Positions 37,806 through 46,099 of a DNA stretch of 64,000 bases are shown one piece after another. A program made the translations under genes and the position numbers. The stretch comes from Candidatus Peregrinibacteria bacterium (GTDB lineage: Bacteria > Patescibacteriota > Gracilibacteria > UBA1369), in NCBI GenBank assembly GCA_003153355.1, contig PLYH01000002.1, positions 66,682 through 130,681 of the forward strand, written 5' to 3'. Each line of letters opens with the position of its first letter. The stretch's first letter is position 1. The notes below the pieces were generated by a model. It saw only the letters and a list, made by a program, of their open reading frames with translations. It was not told the DNA's origin and searched no databases.

Positions 37806-38309
37806 ATGAGTAAAATCATTTCAAAACTTTCCGTAATCTTTCTGGGCGTTATCCTCACGGGTTGCGTCGTCATCATCAATAACGGCAAACCGACCAGTGA
37901 CGAACAAACGCTGATGAATATTCAGGGACAAGCCAGCCAGGAAGTCAGCCAGATCAATCAAAAAATCCAGAGCGGCAACTATTCTTTAGGCCAGATCCAG
38001 GGATTAGTAGATGAAGCCAAAAAAGTCGTGGACGACAATCTCCAGAAAATCAACTCGCTCAACATCCCCCAAAGAACGCAAGATTTAGCGACTAAGACGA
38101 AAGAATACCTGCAGAAAGCACAACAAACATTTGCAGCCTTCCTGGAAATGTCCAACCAGGGCAATCAAAAACTGCAGGACCTCATGAGCAACCTTCAGAC
38201 CATGTCCCAGCCTTTACTGAATATGGCTCAGCAGCTCGATGCCATGAAAAATCAGTTCATGACTCAACTTCAGCAGGCCGGAGCAGCAGCAAGTCAGCAA
38301 ACCATGTAA
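37806..38309 (+). CDS. Putative lipoprotein with coiled-coil/helical Gln-rich region
   Basis: Lipobox VILTGCVV; helical repeats. Confidence 0.55.
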   Translation: MSKIISKLSVIFLGVILTGCVVIINNGKPTSDEQTLMNIQGQASQEVSQINQKIQSGNYSLGQIQGLVDEAKKVVDDNLQKINSLNIPQRTQDLATKTKEYLQKAQQTFAAFLEMSNQGNQKLQDLMSNLQTMSQPLLNMAQQLDAMKNQFMTQLQQAGAAASQQTM

Positions 38310-38402
38310 TAAACCGGACCGCGTTACGTTGTAATATAACAGTGAACGCGTTAGAATATTCCCCGGTTTCATACTTCTTATTAATTTTTTGAGCTCTCAT
38401 TT

Positions 38403-39041
38403 ATGTCGAAGCAAAGATTCGCTGTTTTACTGACTGTTCTTGTTCTTACTCTTACCGGAGTTCATTTTGCATCAGCTGCGGGAATGGAAATTATTCCTGC
38501 TCCGAACGACGTGCCCCCGGGCGCAATGAGCTACGGCAACCTTGCCAAAGGCACCGGCCTTGATCCCAACATCGTCGCTGCGCTGATTGGCGTGCTCGGT
38601 CTTCTGGTCGGCAGCTTTTTGACCATCGGCGGAACATATTTTCTGCGCTTTCTTGACGTAAAGCGCGAAGACCGCCGCGAAGAAGCTTTCATGGTCCGCG
38701 AACGCAAAGAAAAAGAGTTCCAGATTAAACAGGAAATTTACAAAAACTTCCTCACCGAATTGGGGCTGATGGAAGGATTTCTTCTGCATAAAGCGGAAAA
38801 CTCCAGCATGAAAGATATTGAAAGCTTTAACGCTGAATGGACAAAAATGGAAATTAAAATGAACCTGGTCTGCTCCACAAAAATCCGCACGGACCTTGAT
38901 GAAGTTCAGGAAGAACTTATCAACATCGCAAAAAAACGCTTTGAAGGCGGCAAGGCGGATCTCAACCACGAATACCTCGCCAAACGCGGTGAACTTCTGG
39001 ACGCCATCCGTGAAGACATCGATCTTTTCCACACAAACTAA
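38403..39041 (+). CDS. Signal-peptide/TM protein, unknown function
   Basis: Signal peptide, TM PNIVAALIGVLGLLVGSFLTIGGTYFL, charged helical cytoplasmic domain. Confidence 0.5.
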   Translation: MSKQRFAVLLTVLVLTLTGVHFASAAGMEIIPAPNDVPPGAMSYGNLAKGTGLDPNIVAALIGVLGLLVGSFLTIGGTYFLRFLDVKREDRREEAFMVRERKEKEFQIKQEIYKNFLTELGLMEGFLLHKAENSSMKDIESFNAEWTKMEIKMNLVCSTKIRTDLDEVQEELINIAKKRFEGGKADLNHEYLAKRGELLDAIREDIDLFHTN

Positions 39042-39045
39042 ACCG

Positions 39046-39867
39046 ATGAAAAAACTTACAGCAATTTTTGGAACTGTTCTCTTCGGAAGCCTGTTATTAT
39101 TACAAACTCCGCTGAGCTATGCCCAGGTCATGACGAATGGCGTGCTCGGAGTCCCGGCGTCAGGACAACCTATGCCTCAATCTGGAGGCAGCGGAGCAAC
39201 CACCGGCACCACAACAGGCACAACCGGAGGCACCCGCACAGGCGGCGGACAAACCGGAGGAACACGTACACCTCCGGGCGGCGTCAAAACAACCGGAACG
39301 ACTTCAACCGTCCCGCCTGCAACAGATATTCCTTTCGTACCAATCGGAGTAACCCAGGAAACCGTTCCATCAACAACCCAGGACACAACCTTGGTCTGCG
39401 ACCAGGATAAATGCGCAGCCACGGTCCAGCAAACCATGGGTAACGAAATTATTGCAATGACGGTTTTATTGATGGGATCCATGATCGGCGGCATCTTATG
39501 GATGCTCGGACTTTTAAGCATGAAAAAAGGCGTCGTTGAACGCGAAGGCCACCGCATGGAACGCCAGAACCGTTTCCATTTCAAAAAAATGCTGACCGAA
39601 CAAAAAACCCAGGCTTATAACTCCTACATCGATACCGTCATGAACATCGTTGAAAAAATCCAGATGAAAAAAACCCTCGGCACTGAAGACTATCGGAATT
39701 TCCAGGAAAGTTCAGTGTTCATTAATATGCACGGCTCCAACCATCTGAGGAGCATGAACGACCACATCGCCAATCTCATCAACAGCGCGAAACCTTTGGC
39801 AACGAGCGATAAACTCCACCTGAAATCCGAGCTCAGCAAAACCATCAGGGCAGACCTGCTTACTTAA
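39046..39867 (+). CDS. Signal-peptide/TM protein with Thr/Gly-rich exterior linker; architecture like preceding gene
   Basis: MKKLTAIFGTVLFGSLLLL, TTGTTTGTTGGTRTGGGQTGG linker, TM EIIAMTVLLMGSMIGGILWMLGLL, helical cytoplasmic tail. Confidence 0.5.
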   Translation: MKKLTAIFGTVLFGSLLLLQTPLSYAQVMTNGVLGVPASGQPMPQSGGSGATTGTTTGTTGGTRTGGGQTGGTRTPPGGVKTTGTTSTVPPATDIPFVPIGVTQETVPSTTQDTTLVCDQDKCAATVQQTMGNEIIAMTVLLMGSMIGGILWMLGLLSMKKGVVEREGHRMERQNRFHFKKMLTEQKTQAYNSYIDTVMNIVEKIQMKKTLGTEDYRNFQESSVFINMHGSNHLRSMNDHIANLINSAKPLATSDKLHLKSELSKTIRADLLT

Positions 39868-39882
39868 AGGTTATTCGGATCC

Positions 39883-41190
39883 ATGAATCACGAAGACACC
39901 ATCAAAATCATTGCAGAACAGCTGCAGGCCCGCCCGCACAATGCACGGGTTTCTTTGATCAGAAAAGGCATATCGCACAAAGTCCCCAATGCGCATCTTG
40001 AAGACGACAAAACCCACAAAATTTACGTCGGCGAACTCAACCGCATTCTGAAAATAGATCCACAGAACCGAACCTGCACTGCGGAATCAGGCGTGACCTT
40101 TTCCGATCTCGTCAAAGAAACGCTGAAGCACGGACTGGTTCCTTACACGGTTCCCGAACTCAAAACCATCACCATCGGCGGGGCGATTTCCGGATGCTCG
40201 GTGGAATCCATGTCTTACAAATACGGCGGATTCCACGACAGCTGTCTGGAATACGAACTGGTCACCGCGAAAGGCGAAATTCTTCAGTGCTCGCCTGAGA
40301 AAAATGCGGAAGTTTTTCAGATGCTTCACGGATCTTTCGGCACACTCGGCATCATCACAAAAATCACCTTCAAGCTGCATCCGGCCAAACCTTACGTAAA
40401 ATTAACGCACGCCAGATACGAAAATTTCGCGGATTATCAGCAAGCGATCCAGAACGAGTACGACAAACCTCAGTACGATTTCATGGACGGCATCATCCAT
40501 TCCCCCACCCATTTTACCTTATGCCTTGGCACTTTCGTGGATGAAGCTCCCTACACCAGCAATTACGAAGGCCAGAAAATTTATTACAAGAGCACACGCC
40601 AAAAAACGGAAGACTACATGAAAACCTACGACTATTTTTTCCGCTACGACGCCGAATGCCACTGGATCAGCAGGAACTACGGTCTGGAAAATCCTGTGGT
40701 GCGTTTTCTGTTCGGCCGGTGGTTTTTGTCATCCACGAACATGATCAAAACCGCCAAAAAGCTGCGCTTCATTTTCAAACATCTTAAACCGGAAGTGATC
40801 GTGGATATTTTCGTTGCCATGTCGCGCTTCAAAGCTTTCTACGAATTTTACGAAAAAGATTTCGACTATTTCCCGCTGTGGATCGTGCCCTACCGCATCG
40901 CCCGCCGCTACGACTGGATGAACGAAAAATTCATGGAAGGTGTGAATGACGAACTGTTCATCGATTGCGCAGTCTATGGTTTACGCCAAAAGAAAGGCCG
41001 CGATTATTATAAAATGATGGACGAAAAATTGTTGGAACTCAAAGGCGTCAAAACGCTCATTTCTCACAACAGCTACGAACCGGAAACCTTCTGGCAGATC
41101 TACAACAAGACAAAATACGATCACGCCAAAAAACTCACCGATCCTGAAAACATCTTCAAGGATCTCTATCAGAAAACGCACAATAAATAA
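39883..41190 (+). CDS. FAD-binding (PCMH-type) oxidoreductase, DHCR24/delta24-sterol-reductase-like
   Basis: VGELNRILKIDPQNRTCTAESGVTFSDLVKETLKHGLVPYTVPELKTITIGGAISGCSVESMSYKYGGFHDSCLEYELVTAKGE. Confidence 0.75.
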   Translation: MNHEDTIKIIAEQLQARPHNARVSLIRKGISHKVPNAHLEDDKTHKIYVGELNRILKIDPQNRTCTAESGVTFSDLVKETLKHGLVPYTVPELKTITIGGAISGCSVESMSYKYGGFHDSCLEYELVTAKGEILQCSPEKNAEVFQMLHGSFGTLGIITKITFKLHPAKPYVKLTHARYENFADYQQAIQNEYDKPQYDFMDGIIHSPTHFTLCLGTFVDEAPYTSNYEGQKIYYKSTRQKTEDYMKTYDYFFRYDAECHWISRNYGLENPVVRFLFGRWFLSSTNMIKTAKKLRFIFKHLKPEVIVDIFVAMSRFKAFYEFYEKDFDYFPLWIVPYRIARRYDWMNEKFMEGVNDELFIDCAVYGLRQKKGRDYYKMMDEKLLELKGVKTLISHNSYEPETFWQIYNKTKYDHAKKLTDPENIFKDLYQKTHNK

Positions 41191-41206
41191 TCAGCCGGCT
41201 CGCATA

Positions 41207-41620
41207 TCAATCCCCGCCGCGGTCCGAAAAATTCCCGCGGGCCTTTTTGATCTCGCTGCGTTTGTGTTTGTAATCAAGCATCTTTTCTTTGGCACGCTTT
41301 GATCGTTTCTGCTTTTGCTTTTTGAGTTTGAAAATTTTCTTGGCGCGTTCGGACTGGGCGCCTTTCACTTTGTCTTCGATCTTCAAGATCAAAAGTTTGT
41401 AGGCGGAAATGCGGTTATTGCTTTGCTCGCGGTGCTTCTGGCAGCGGACTTCGATGCCCGTCGGCAAATGCCTCAGCAAAACGGTGCTGGAAGTTTTATT
41501 GACCTTCTGCCCGCCCTTGCCGCTCCCGCGGACAAACTGCTCCGTGATGTCCCACGGGAAAATTTTCAGCTCCTCAGCCTTTTGCAAAAAATGCGGCGGC
41601 AACTCAATCGGAAAATTCAT
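41207..41620 (-). CDS. Peptide chain release factor-like protein (GGQ domain, ArfB/C12orf65-like)
   Basis: FVRGSGKGGQKVNKTSSTVLLRHLPTGIEVRCQKHREQSNNR; basic C-terminal tail; no codon-recognition domain. Confidence 0.8.
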   Translation of the reverse strand: MNFPIELPPHFLQKAEELKIFPWDITEQFVRGSGKGGQKVNKTSSTVLLRHLPTGIEVRCQKHREQSNNRISAYKLLILKIEDKVKGAQSERAKKIFKLKKQKQKRSKRAKEKMLDYKHKRSEIKKARGNFSDRGGD

Positions 41621-41624
41621 GCCA

Positions 41625-42116
41625 TTATTGTATCATGCGCCCGAGCTTGTCAAAATGCCGCAGATCCATGATCAAAAAAGAGGCCAGTTCGCCCGTCACC
41701 ACATGCGGAGGATATTCGGAAAGATCAGGCGGTCTGCACGGATCTTCCACATCAAGAACGACGGTTGCAATCATCGTACGCAAAACATTGAGCGCGCTCA
41801 TGCCCATTTTACCCCGAAATCGAGCTTCCAAATCATCACACGCTTCCTCGCAAAGAGCACGCCTTTGATCCTGATCGGCATTTTGAGACATTGCAGGAAA
41901 AATCTGCAAATTGCTGGCCAACCGTGCCAATTCCTCACCCTCGGGCGGGGCCTGGTGCTCAAAAATATAACGGATCGCCAGCCTTGTCCCTAAGCAAAGC
42001 AGCGCCACAACTATATCACCCTGCTGGATCTGTTCAGGAGTGCACGGCATCGAACCTTCCAATAATGCTTCTGCGCTCGCTATTTCCGTAGTGACGAGTG
42101 ATTTTTCGATTTGCAC
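41625..42116 (-). CDS. Hypothetical protein
   Basis: 163 aa uninterrupted ORF between annotated genes; no motif recognised. Confidence 0.45.
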   Translation of the reverse strand: MQIEKSLVTTEIASAEALLEGSMPCTPEQIQQGDIVVALLCLGTRLAIRYIFEHQAPPEGEELARLASNLQIFPAMSQNADQDQRRALCEEACDDLEARFRGKMGMSALNVLRTMIATVVLDVEDPCRPPDLSEYPPHVVTGELASFLIMDLRHFDKLGRMIQ

Positions 42117-42211
42117 GGGGTTTTGTTGCTAAAAATAGGGAAAACTAATAACACACATTTTTGCCCGTTGCAAATCTGTGATACCATCCACTCCGATTTT
42201 TACGCCTCCCA

Positions 42212-43645
42212 ATGTTAATCGCCAAAAACCTCTCCTACGAAAATTCCGACGGCAAACTGTTCGAAAATGTTGATATCTCTTTGGACAGCGCGGCCCAAAA
42301 ACGCGTTGCCATCGTGGGCAAAAACGGCTGCGGCAAGACCACTCTGCTCAAGCTCCTTTTAGGCAAACTTGAACCGAACACCGGCACGGTCAGCGTCTCG
42401 CGCGAAGTCATCGCCTATTTGCAGCAGGACACGGAATTCCCGGACGAAAACCAGACCGTGGAACAATACCTCACCACCAAACTGGAAGAAGACTGGATGA
42501 CCTACAAAATCACTATGGTTTTGGATGAGGTTGGCCTCGCCCCGGAAATCGCGAACGTTGAACTCAAAAACATCAGCGGAGGACAACGGGTAAGAATCGG
42601 ATTGGCAGAAGTTCTCATGACCGAACCGACGATTTTGCTCCTGGATGAGCCCACCAACCACCTCGACAAAGAAAGCATCGAATGGCTCATCGGCTTCGTG
42701 AACGGATTCAAAGGTTCAGTGGCGTTCGTTTCCCACGACCGCCATTTCATCAACGAAGTCGCTGACCAGATCTGGGAAATCACCAACCATCACATCGAAG
42801 TCTACGGCTGCAAGTACGACGAATTTTTGATCGAACGCTACCAGCGTTACGAAAAAATGATGGCCGCTCACGAATTCAGCCAGCGTGAAGTCACCGAACT
42901 CGAAGCGTGGCTGGCCGAAAACGCCAACCACCCCAAATACAAATTCACCGCTACGGTGGCTCAAAAAAAGAAAGCCCTGGAACGCATGGAGAAAAAAGCC
43001 CCGCCCGAACCCATCCCCGACCCGCGCGTAAAAATGCACGACATCGCAGCAACGGAAAAAGGCACGGTCCTCTCTTTGAAAATCGACAAAAAAAGTTTCC
43101 CTTCAGATGACGGTGAACGGGAAATCCTCAAAGACGTTGAACTCAAAATCGACGCCCGCGACCGCATCCTCCTCAAAGGCCCGAACGGCTCAGGCAAAAC
43201 CACACTCCTCAACATCATCGCCGGCGACGACAAAGATTTTGAAGGCAAACGCATCATGCGCGAAAACATCAAAGTCGGCTACCTGCGCCAATTCTCAAAC
43301 CTGGATTCCGCAAACACCGTGCTCGACGAATTCGGCAAACAAACCGCCATCGAATACACCATGCGCCGCAACATTTTAGCGAAATACCTCTTCCCCGAAG
43401 AGTTCATGGAAACCACCATCAAAAACCTCAGCTTCGGCCAACAGCGCCGCCTGGAAATCGCCATCCTACTCACCAACAAACCCAGCCTCCTGCTCTTAGA
43501 TGAGCCAACAAACCACCTCGACATTTTCCTGCGCGAAGACCTGGAAAGATTCCTGCTCGAACAAGACGTCGCCATGTGCATCATCTCCCACGATACCTAC
43601 TTCATCGAAAAAATCGGCATCACAAGAACCGTTGAATTGAAATAA
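42212..43645 (+). CDS. ABC-F family ATPase
   Basis: Two ABC domains: GKNGCGKTTLLK/ISGGQRVRIGLAEVLMTEPTILLLDEPTNHLD and GPNGSGKTTLLN/LSFGQQRRLEIAILLTNKPSLLLLDEPTNHLD; no TM. Confidence 0.9.
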   Translation: MLIAKNLSYENSDGKLFENVDISLDSAAQKRVAIVGKNGCGKTTLLKLLLGKLEPNTGTVSVSREVIAYLQQDTEFPDENQTVEQYLTTKLEEDWMTYKITMVLDEVGLAPEIANVELKNISGGQRVRIGLAEVLMTEPTILLLDEPTNHLDKESIEWLIGFVNGFKGSVAFVSHDRHFINEVADQIWEITNHHIEVYGCKYDEFLIERYQRYEKMMAAHEFSQREVTELEAWLAENANHPKYKFTATVAQKKKALERMEKKAPPEPIPDPRVKMHDIAATEKGTVLSLKIDKKSFPSDDGEREILKDVELKIDARDRILLKGPNGSGKTTLLNIIAGDDKDFEGKRIMRENIKVGYLRQFSNLDSANTVLDEFGKQTAIEYTMRRNILAKYLFPEEFMETTIKNLSFGQQRRLEIAILLTNKPSLLLLDEPTNHLDIFLREDLERFLLEQDVAMCIISHDTYFIEKIGITRTVELK

Positions 43646-43647
43646 TT

Positions 43648-44070
43648 TGGTGGAGATGCCGGGAATTGAACCCGGGTCCAAAAATGTCTGCAACAAACGC
43701 CTACAATCATAGTCCGGTTTGGAGTTTTCGGCGCGGTGAATAAAAATCAGACGAAAAGCTCATCGCACTTAACCTTTAAGATTTTCGTCCCTGCAGCAAG
43801 GTGAAGCAAGGCTTAGCCTACTAATGACATTCATTCCCCCTAATAGACATCAAAGGATGAATGACGTTGTCCTTAAAAAAGGAGAACGAATTTAAGCTAA
43901 TACTGGGACAAGGTTGCCCATGCCGACAGACATAGCTTCGCGCAGACGAGCTGCAGCGAGTTTTGTAGAGTTTGCACTCTGGTGCGCTGGACGGATCTAC
44001 GGGGAGACCAGCGCAATCCCCGGATTGCAGTTTGTGAAAGAACAATTTTTGTCGAAAGCCTTACATCCCC
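43648..44070 (-). ncRNA. ssrA: tmRNA
   Basis: Reverse strand 5' GGGGATGTAAGGCTTTCGAC... and 3' ...GGACCCGGGTTCAATTCCCGGCATCTCCACCA; acceptor ends pair (GGGGATG/CATCTCC); internal GCAAAC...GCTTAA tag ORF. Confidence 0.93.
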
Positions 44071-44092
44071 ATGTGTTACCATTTGGACTACT

Positions 44093-44121
44093 ATTATAAA
44101 ACAGGACTGACTTATAGTCAA
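44093..44121 (-). promoter_or_regulatory. Sigma-70-like promoter for tmRNA
   Basis: Minus strand TTGACT - 17 nt - TATAAT, ending 23 nt before mature 5' end. Confidence 0.65.
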
Positions 44122-44126
44122 TCCTG
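44097..44126 (-). terminator. Rho-independent terminator of efp transcript
   Basis: Minus strand CAGGATTGACT-ATA-AGTCAGTCCTG followed by TTTTA. Confidence 0.7.
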
Positions 44127-44149
44127 CCTTAACAATCAAAGTTAAAAAC

Positions 44150-44710
44150 CTATTTCGCCACGCGTTCAACGTAATCGCCTGTTTCTGTATTCACGCGGAT
44201 GACATCGCCTTCCTTAATAAAAAGCGGAGCGGAAACTTTCGCGCCGGTCTTGATAGTAACGTGTTTGGTGCCGCCGGTCGCAGTGTCGCCTTTTTCGCCC
44301 GGAGGAGAATCAATGACCTCAAACTCCATTTTTGGAGGAAGCTGGATTGAAAACGGAATTCCGTCAATGTACACGCAGGTCACTTCCGTGCCGTCCATCA
44401 TGTAATCTTTCATATCGCCGATGTTGCTGGACGGAATGGAAATCTGTTCGAACGTCGTGTTGTCCATGAAGTAAAAATCTTTGCCGTCATTGTAAAGATA
44501 CTGGCATTTGCGGTATTCAACTTCCGCGCTGTCGATGTTTTCACCGCTCTTAAAGGTCACTTCAATAACTTTCTGAGTCTTTGGATTTCTGATCTTCGTG
44601 CGGGTAAAAGCAGTTCCCTTCCCCGGATTCACGAACTGATAATCGACGACAACGTACGTATCGCCGTTGTATTTAATCGGTATCCCTTTTTTGAAATCTG
44701 ATGTCAGCAT
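44150..44710 (-). CDS. efp: Elongation factor P
   Basis: FVNPGKGTAFTRTKIRN modification loop with Lys, SGENIDSAEVEYRKCQYLYNDGKDFYFMDNTTFEQ, SPPGEKGDTATGGTKHVTIKTGA. Confidence 0.95.
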   Translation of the reverse strand: MLTSDFKKGIPIKYNGDTYVVVDYQFVNPGKGTAFTRTKIRNPKTQKVIEVTFKSGENIDSAEVEYRKCQYLYNDGKDFYFMDNTTFEQISIPSSNIGDMKDYMMDGTEVTCVYIDGIPFSIQLPPKMEFEVIDSPPGEKGDTATGGTKHVTIKTGAKVSAPLFIKEGDVIRVNTETGDYVERVAK

Positions 44711-44725
44711 GGTAAGAAAATAAAT

Positions 44726-46099
44726 TTATAAGTCGCGATGTGGGAAGTACAGAATGTCACGGATGTCCGTGACACCTGTCAGGAGCATGACCAACCGGTC
44801 CACCCCAAGAGCAATGCCTCCCGAAGGCGGCATGCCGAATTCTAATGCACGGATAAAGCTTTGGTCAACGGGATAATCATCCTTTCCCAATTTCTGGCGT
44901 TCTTTCCGTTCCGCTTCCAGGCGCGCCTGCTGTTCTTTTGGATCGTTGAGTTCTGTGAATGCGTTACAGAGTTCCATGCCAGCGACGTACACCTCGAACC
45001 GTTCGGCATAGCGCGGATCGTGGTCACATTTTTTTGAGAGAGCCGCCATTTGCGTAGGATATTCGTACACGATGATTGGCTTTTTGAGGCCAAGATTTGG
45101 TTCGATCACATTCAAAAAAACCATAAAGAAAAGATCTTCGTACGGAGTTTTTGCGGTGACTTTATAGCCCTGCTGCTTAAGAGCCTTCCGGAATTTTTCA
45201 ATGTCTTCAAAATCTTCATACTCTATATGCGCGTACTGTTTGAACAAATCCTTCACCTTCACGCGATCCCAAGGCGCCCCCACATCAACGCGGTGCCCCG
45301 CGAACGTAACATGATGATCATCGCGCAAATTTTTAGCCAGCGAACTCACAAGTTCTTCGGTGTCTTTCATGATCTCTTCATAAGAAGCAAAGGCCCGGTA
45401 CCATTCCAGAATCGTAAATTCCGGATTATGAAGTGTGCTCTGATGTTCTTTATTGCGAAAACTTTTCGTGATCTGAAAAATCTTCTCATGTCCCGCGACC
45501 AGAAGTTTTTTCATCGCATACTCCGGGGAGGTGATCAAAAACATCTGTTCGCTTTTTGCCGGTTCTCCTTCAAAAGGAATCCCCGTGAACTGGGTTTTGA
45601 AAACGTCCAGATATGGCTCCATGCCGGGCAATTTGACCAATGAAGGCGTCTCGACTTCCAGAAAATCTTTGCTCCAGAAAAAATCCCTGATGCCTTTCAC
45701 GATCTTGGCGCGCTCGTTCAAAAAATCTTTCAGCCGAAGATCAATGACCATCTTTACGTAATTCGGGTCTTCGCGTCGGATATAAAAATCACTCAAACAT
45801 TCCACCAGCACCTGAACTTTTTTTGCCAAATAGACCGTTGCTGATTCGCGGCCTTTCACAAACCGCGTTTCAACCTTGACATCAACCTCAACAATATTCC
45901 CCACATTCAATTGATCACCGATAATATCCATCCTCCCGCTTTCATCCTGAAGCACAAATCCATCATCAAGGACGCCGACGATCCTTCCCGCAATCCAGCA
46001 ATTTTTTAATAATCCGTCCTGTTCAAAAGTCTTAATCGCCTCAAGCACACTGTGATTCCGCCTGGTTCGTGAAGGATATTGTGCCAAAGTTTTCAACAT
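44726..46099 (-). CDS. Class II lysyl-tRNA synthetase-related protein with EpmA-like catalytic domain and N-terminal OB-type domain
   Basis: [26 protein letters not shown] (OB-like); [87 protein letters not shown]. Confidence 0.8.
   Translation of the reverse strand: MLKTLAQYPSRTRRNHSVLEAIKTFEQDGLLKNCWIAGRIVGVLDDGFVLQDESGRMDIIGDQLNVGNIVEVDVKVETRFVKGRESATVYLAKKVQVLVECLSDFYIRREDPNYVKMVIDLRLKDFLNERAKIVKGIRDFFWSKDFLEVETPSLVKLPGMEPYLDVFKTQFTGIPFEGEPAKSEQMFLITSPEYAMKKLLVAGHEKIFQITKSFRNKEHQSTLHNPEFTILEWYRAFASYEEIMKDTEELVSSLAKNLRDDHHVTFAGHRVDVGAPWDRVKVKDLFKQYAHIEYEDFEDIEKFRKALKQQGYKVTAKTPYEDLFFMVFLNVIEPNLGLKKPIIVYEYPTQMAALSKKCDHDPRYAERFEVYVAGMELCNAFTELNDPKEQQARLEAERKERQKLGKDDYPVDQSFIRALEFGMPPSGGIALGVDRLVMLLTGVTDIRDILYFPHRDL

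Noticed and set aside
43821-44169. Small ORFs over the tmRNA (43821..44045, 43897..44169)
   Set aside because: They overlap tmRNA in non-tag frames or run upstream of it; no independent evidence of coding.
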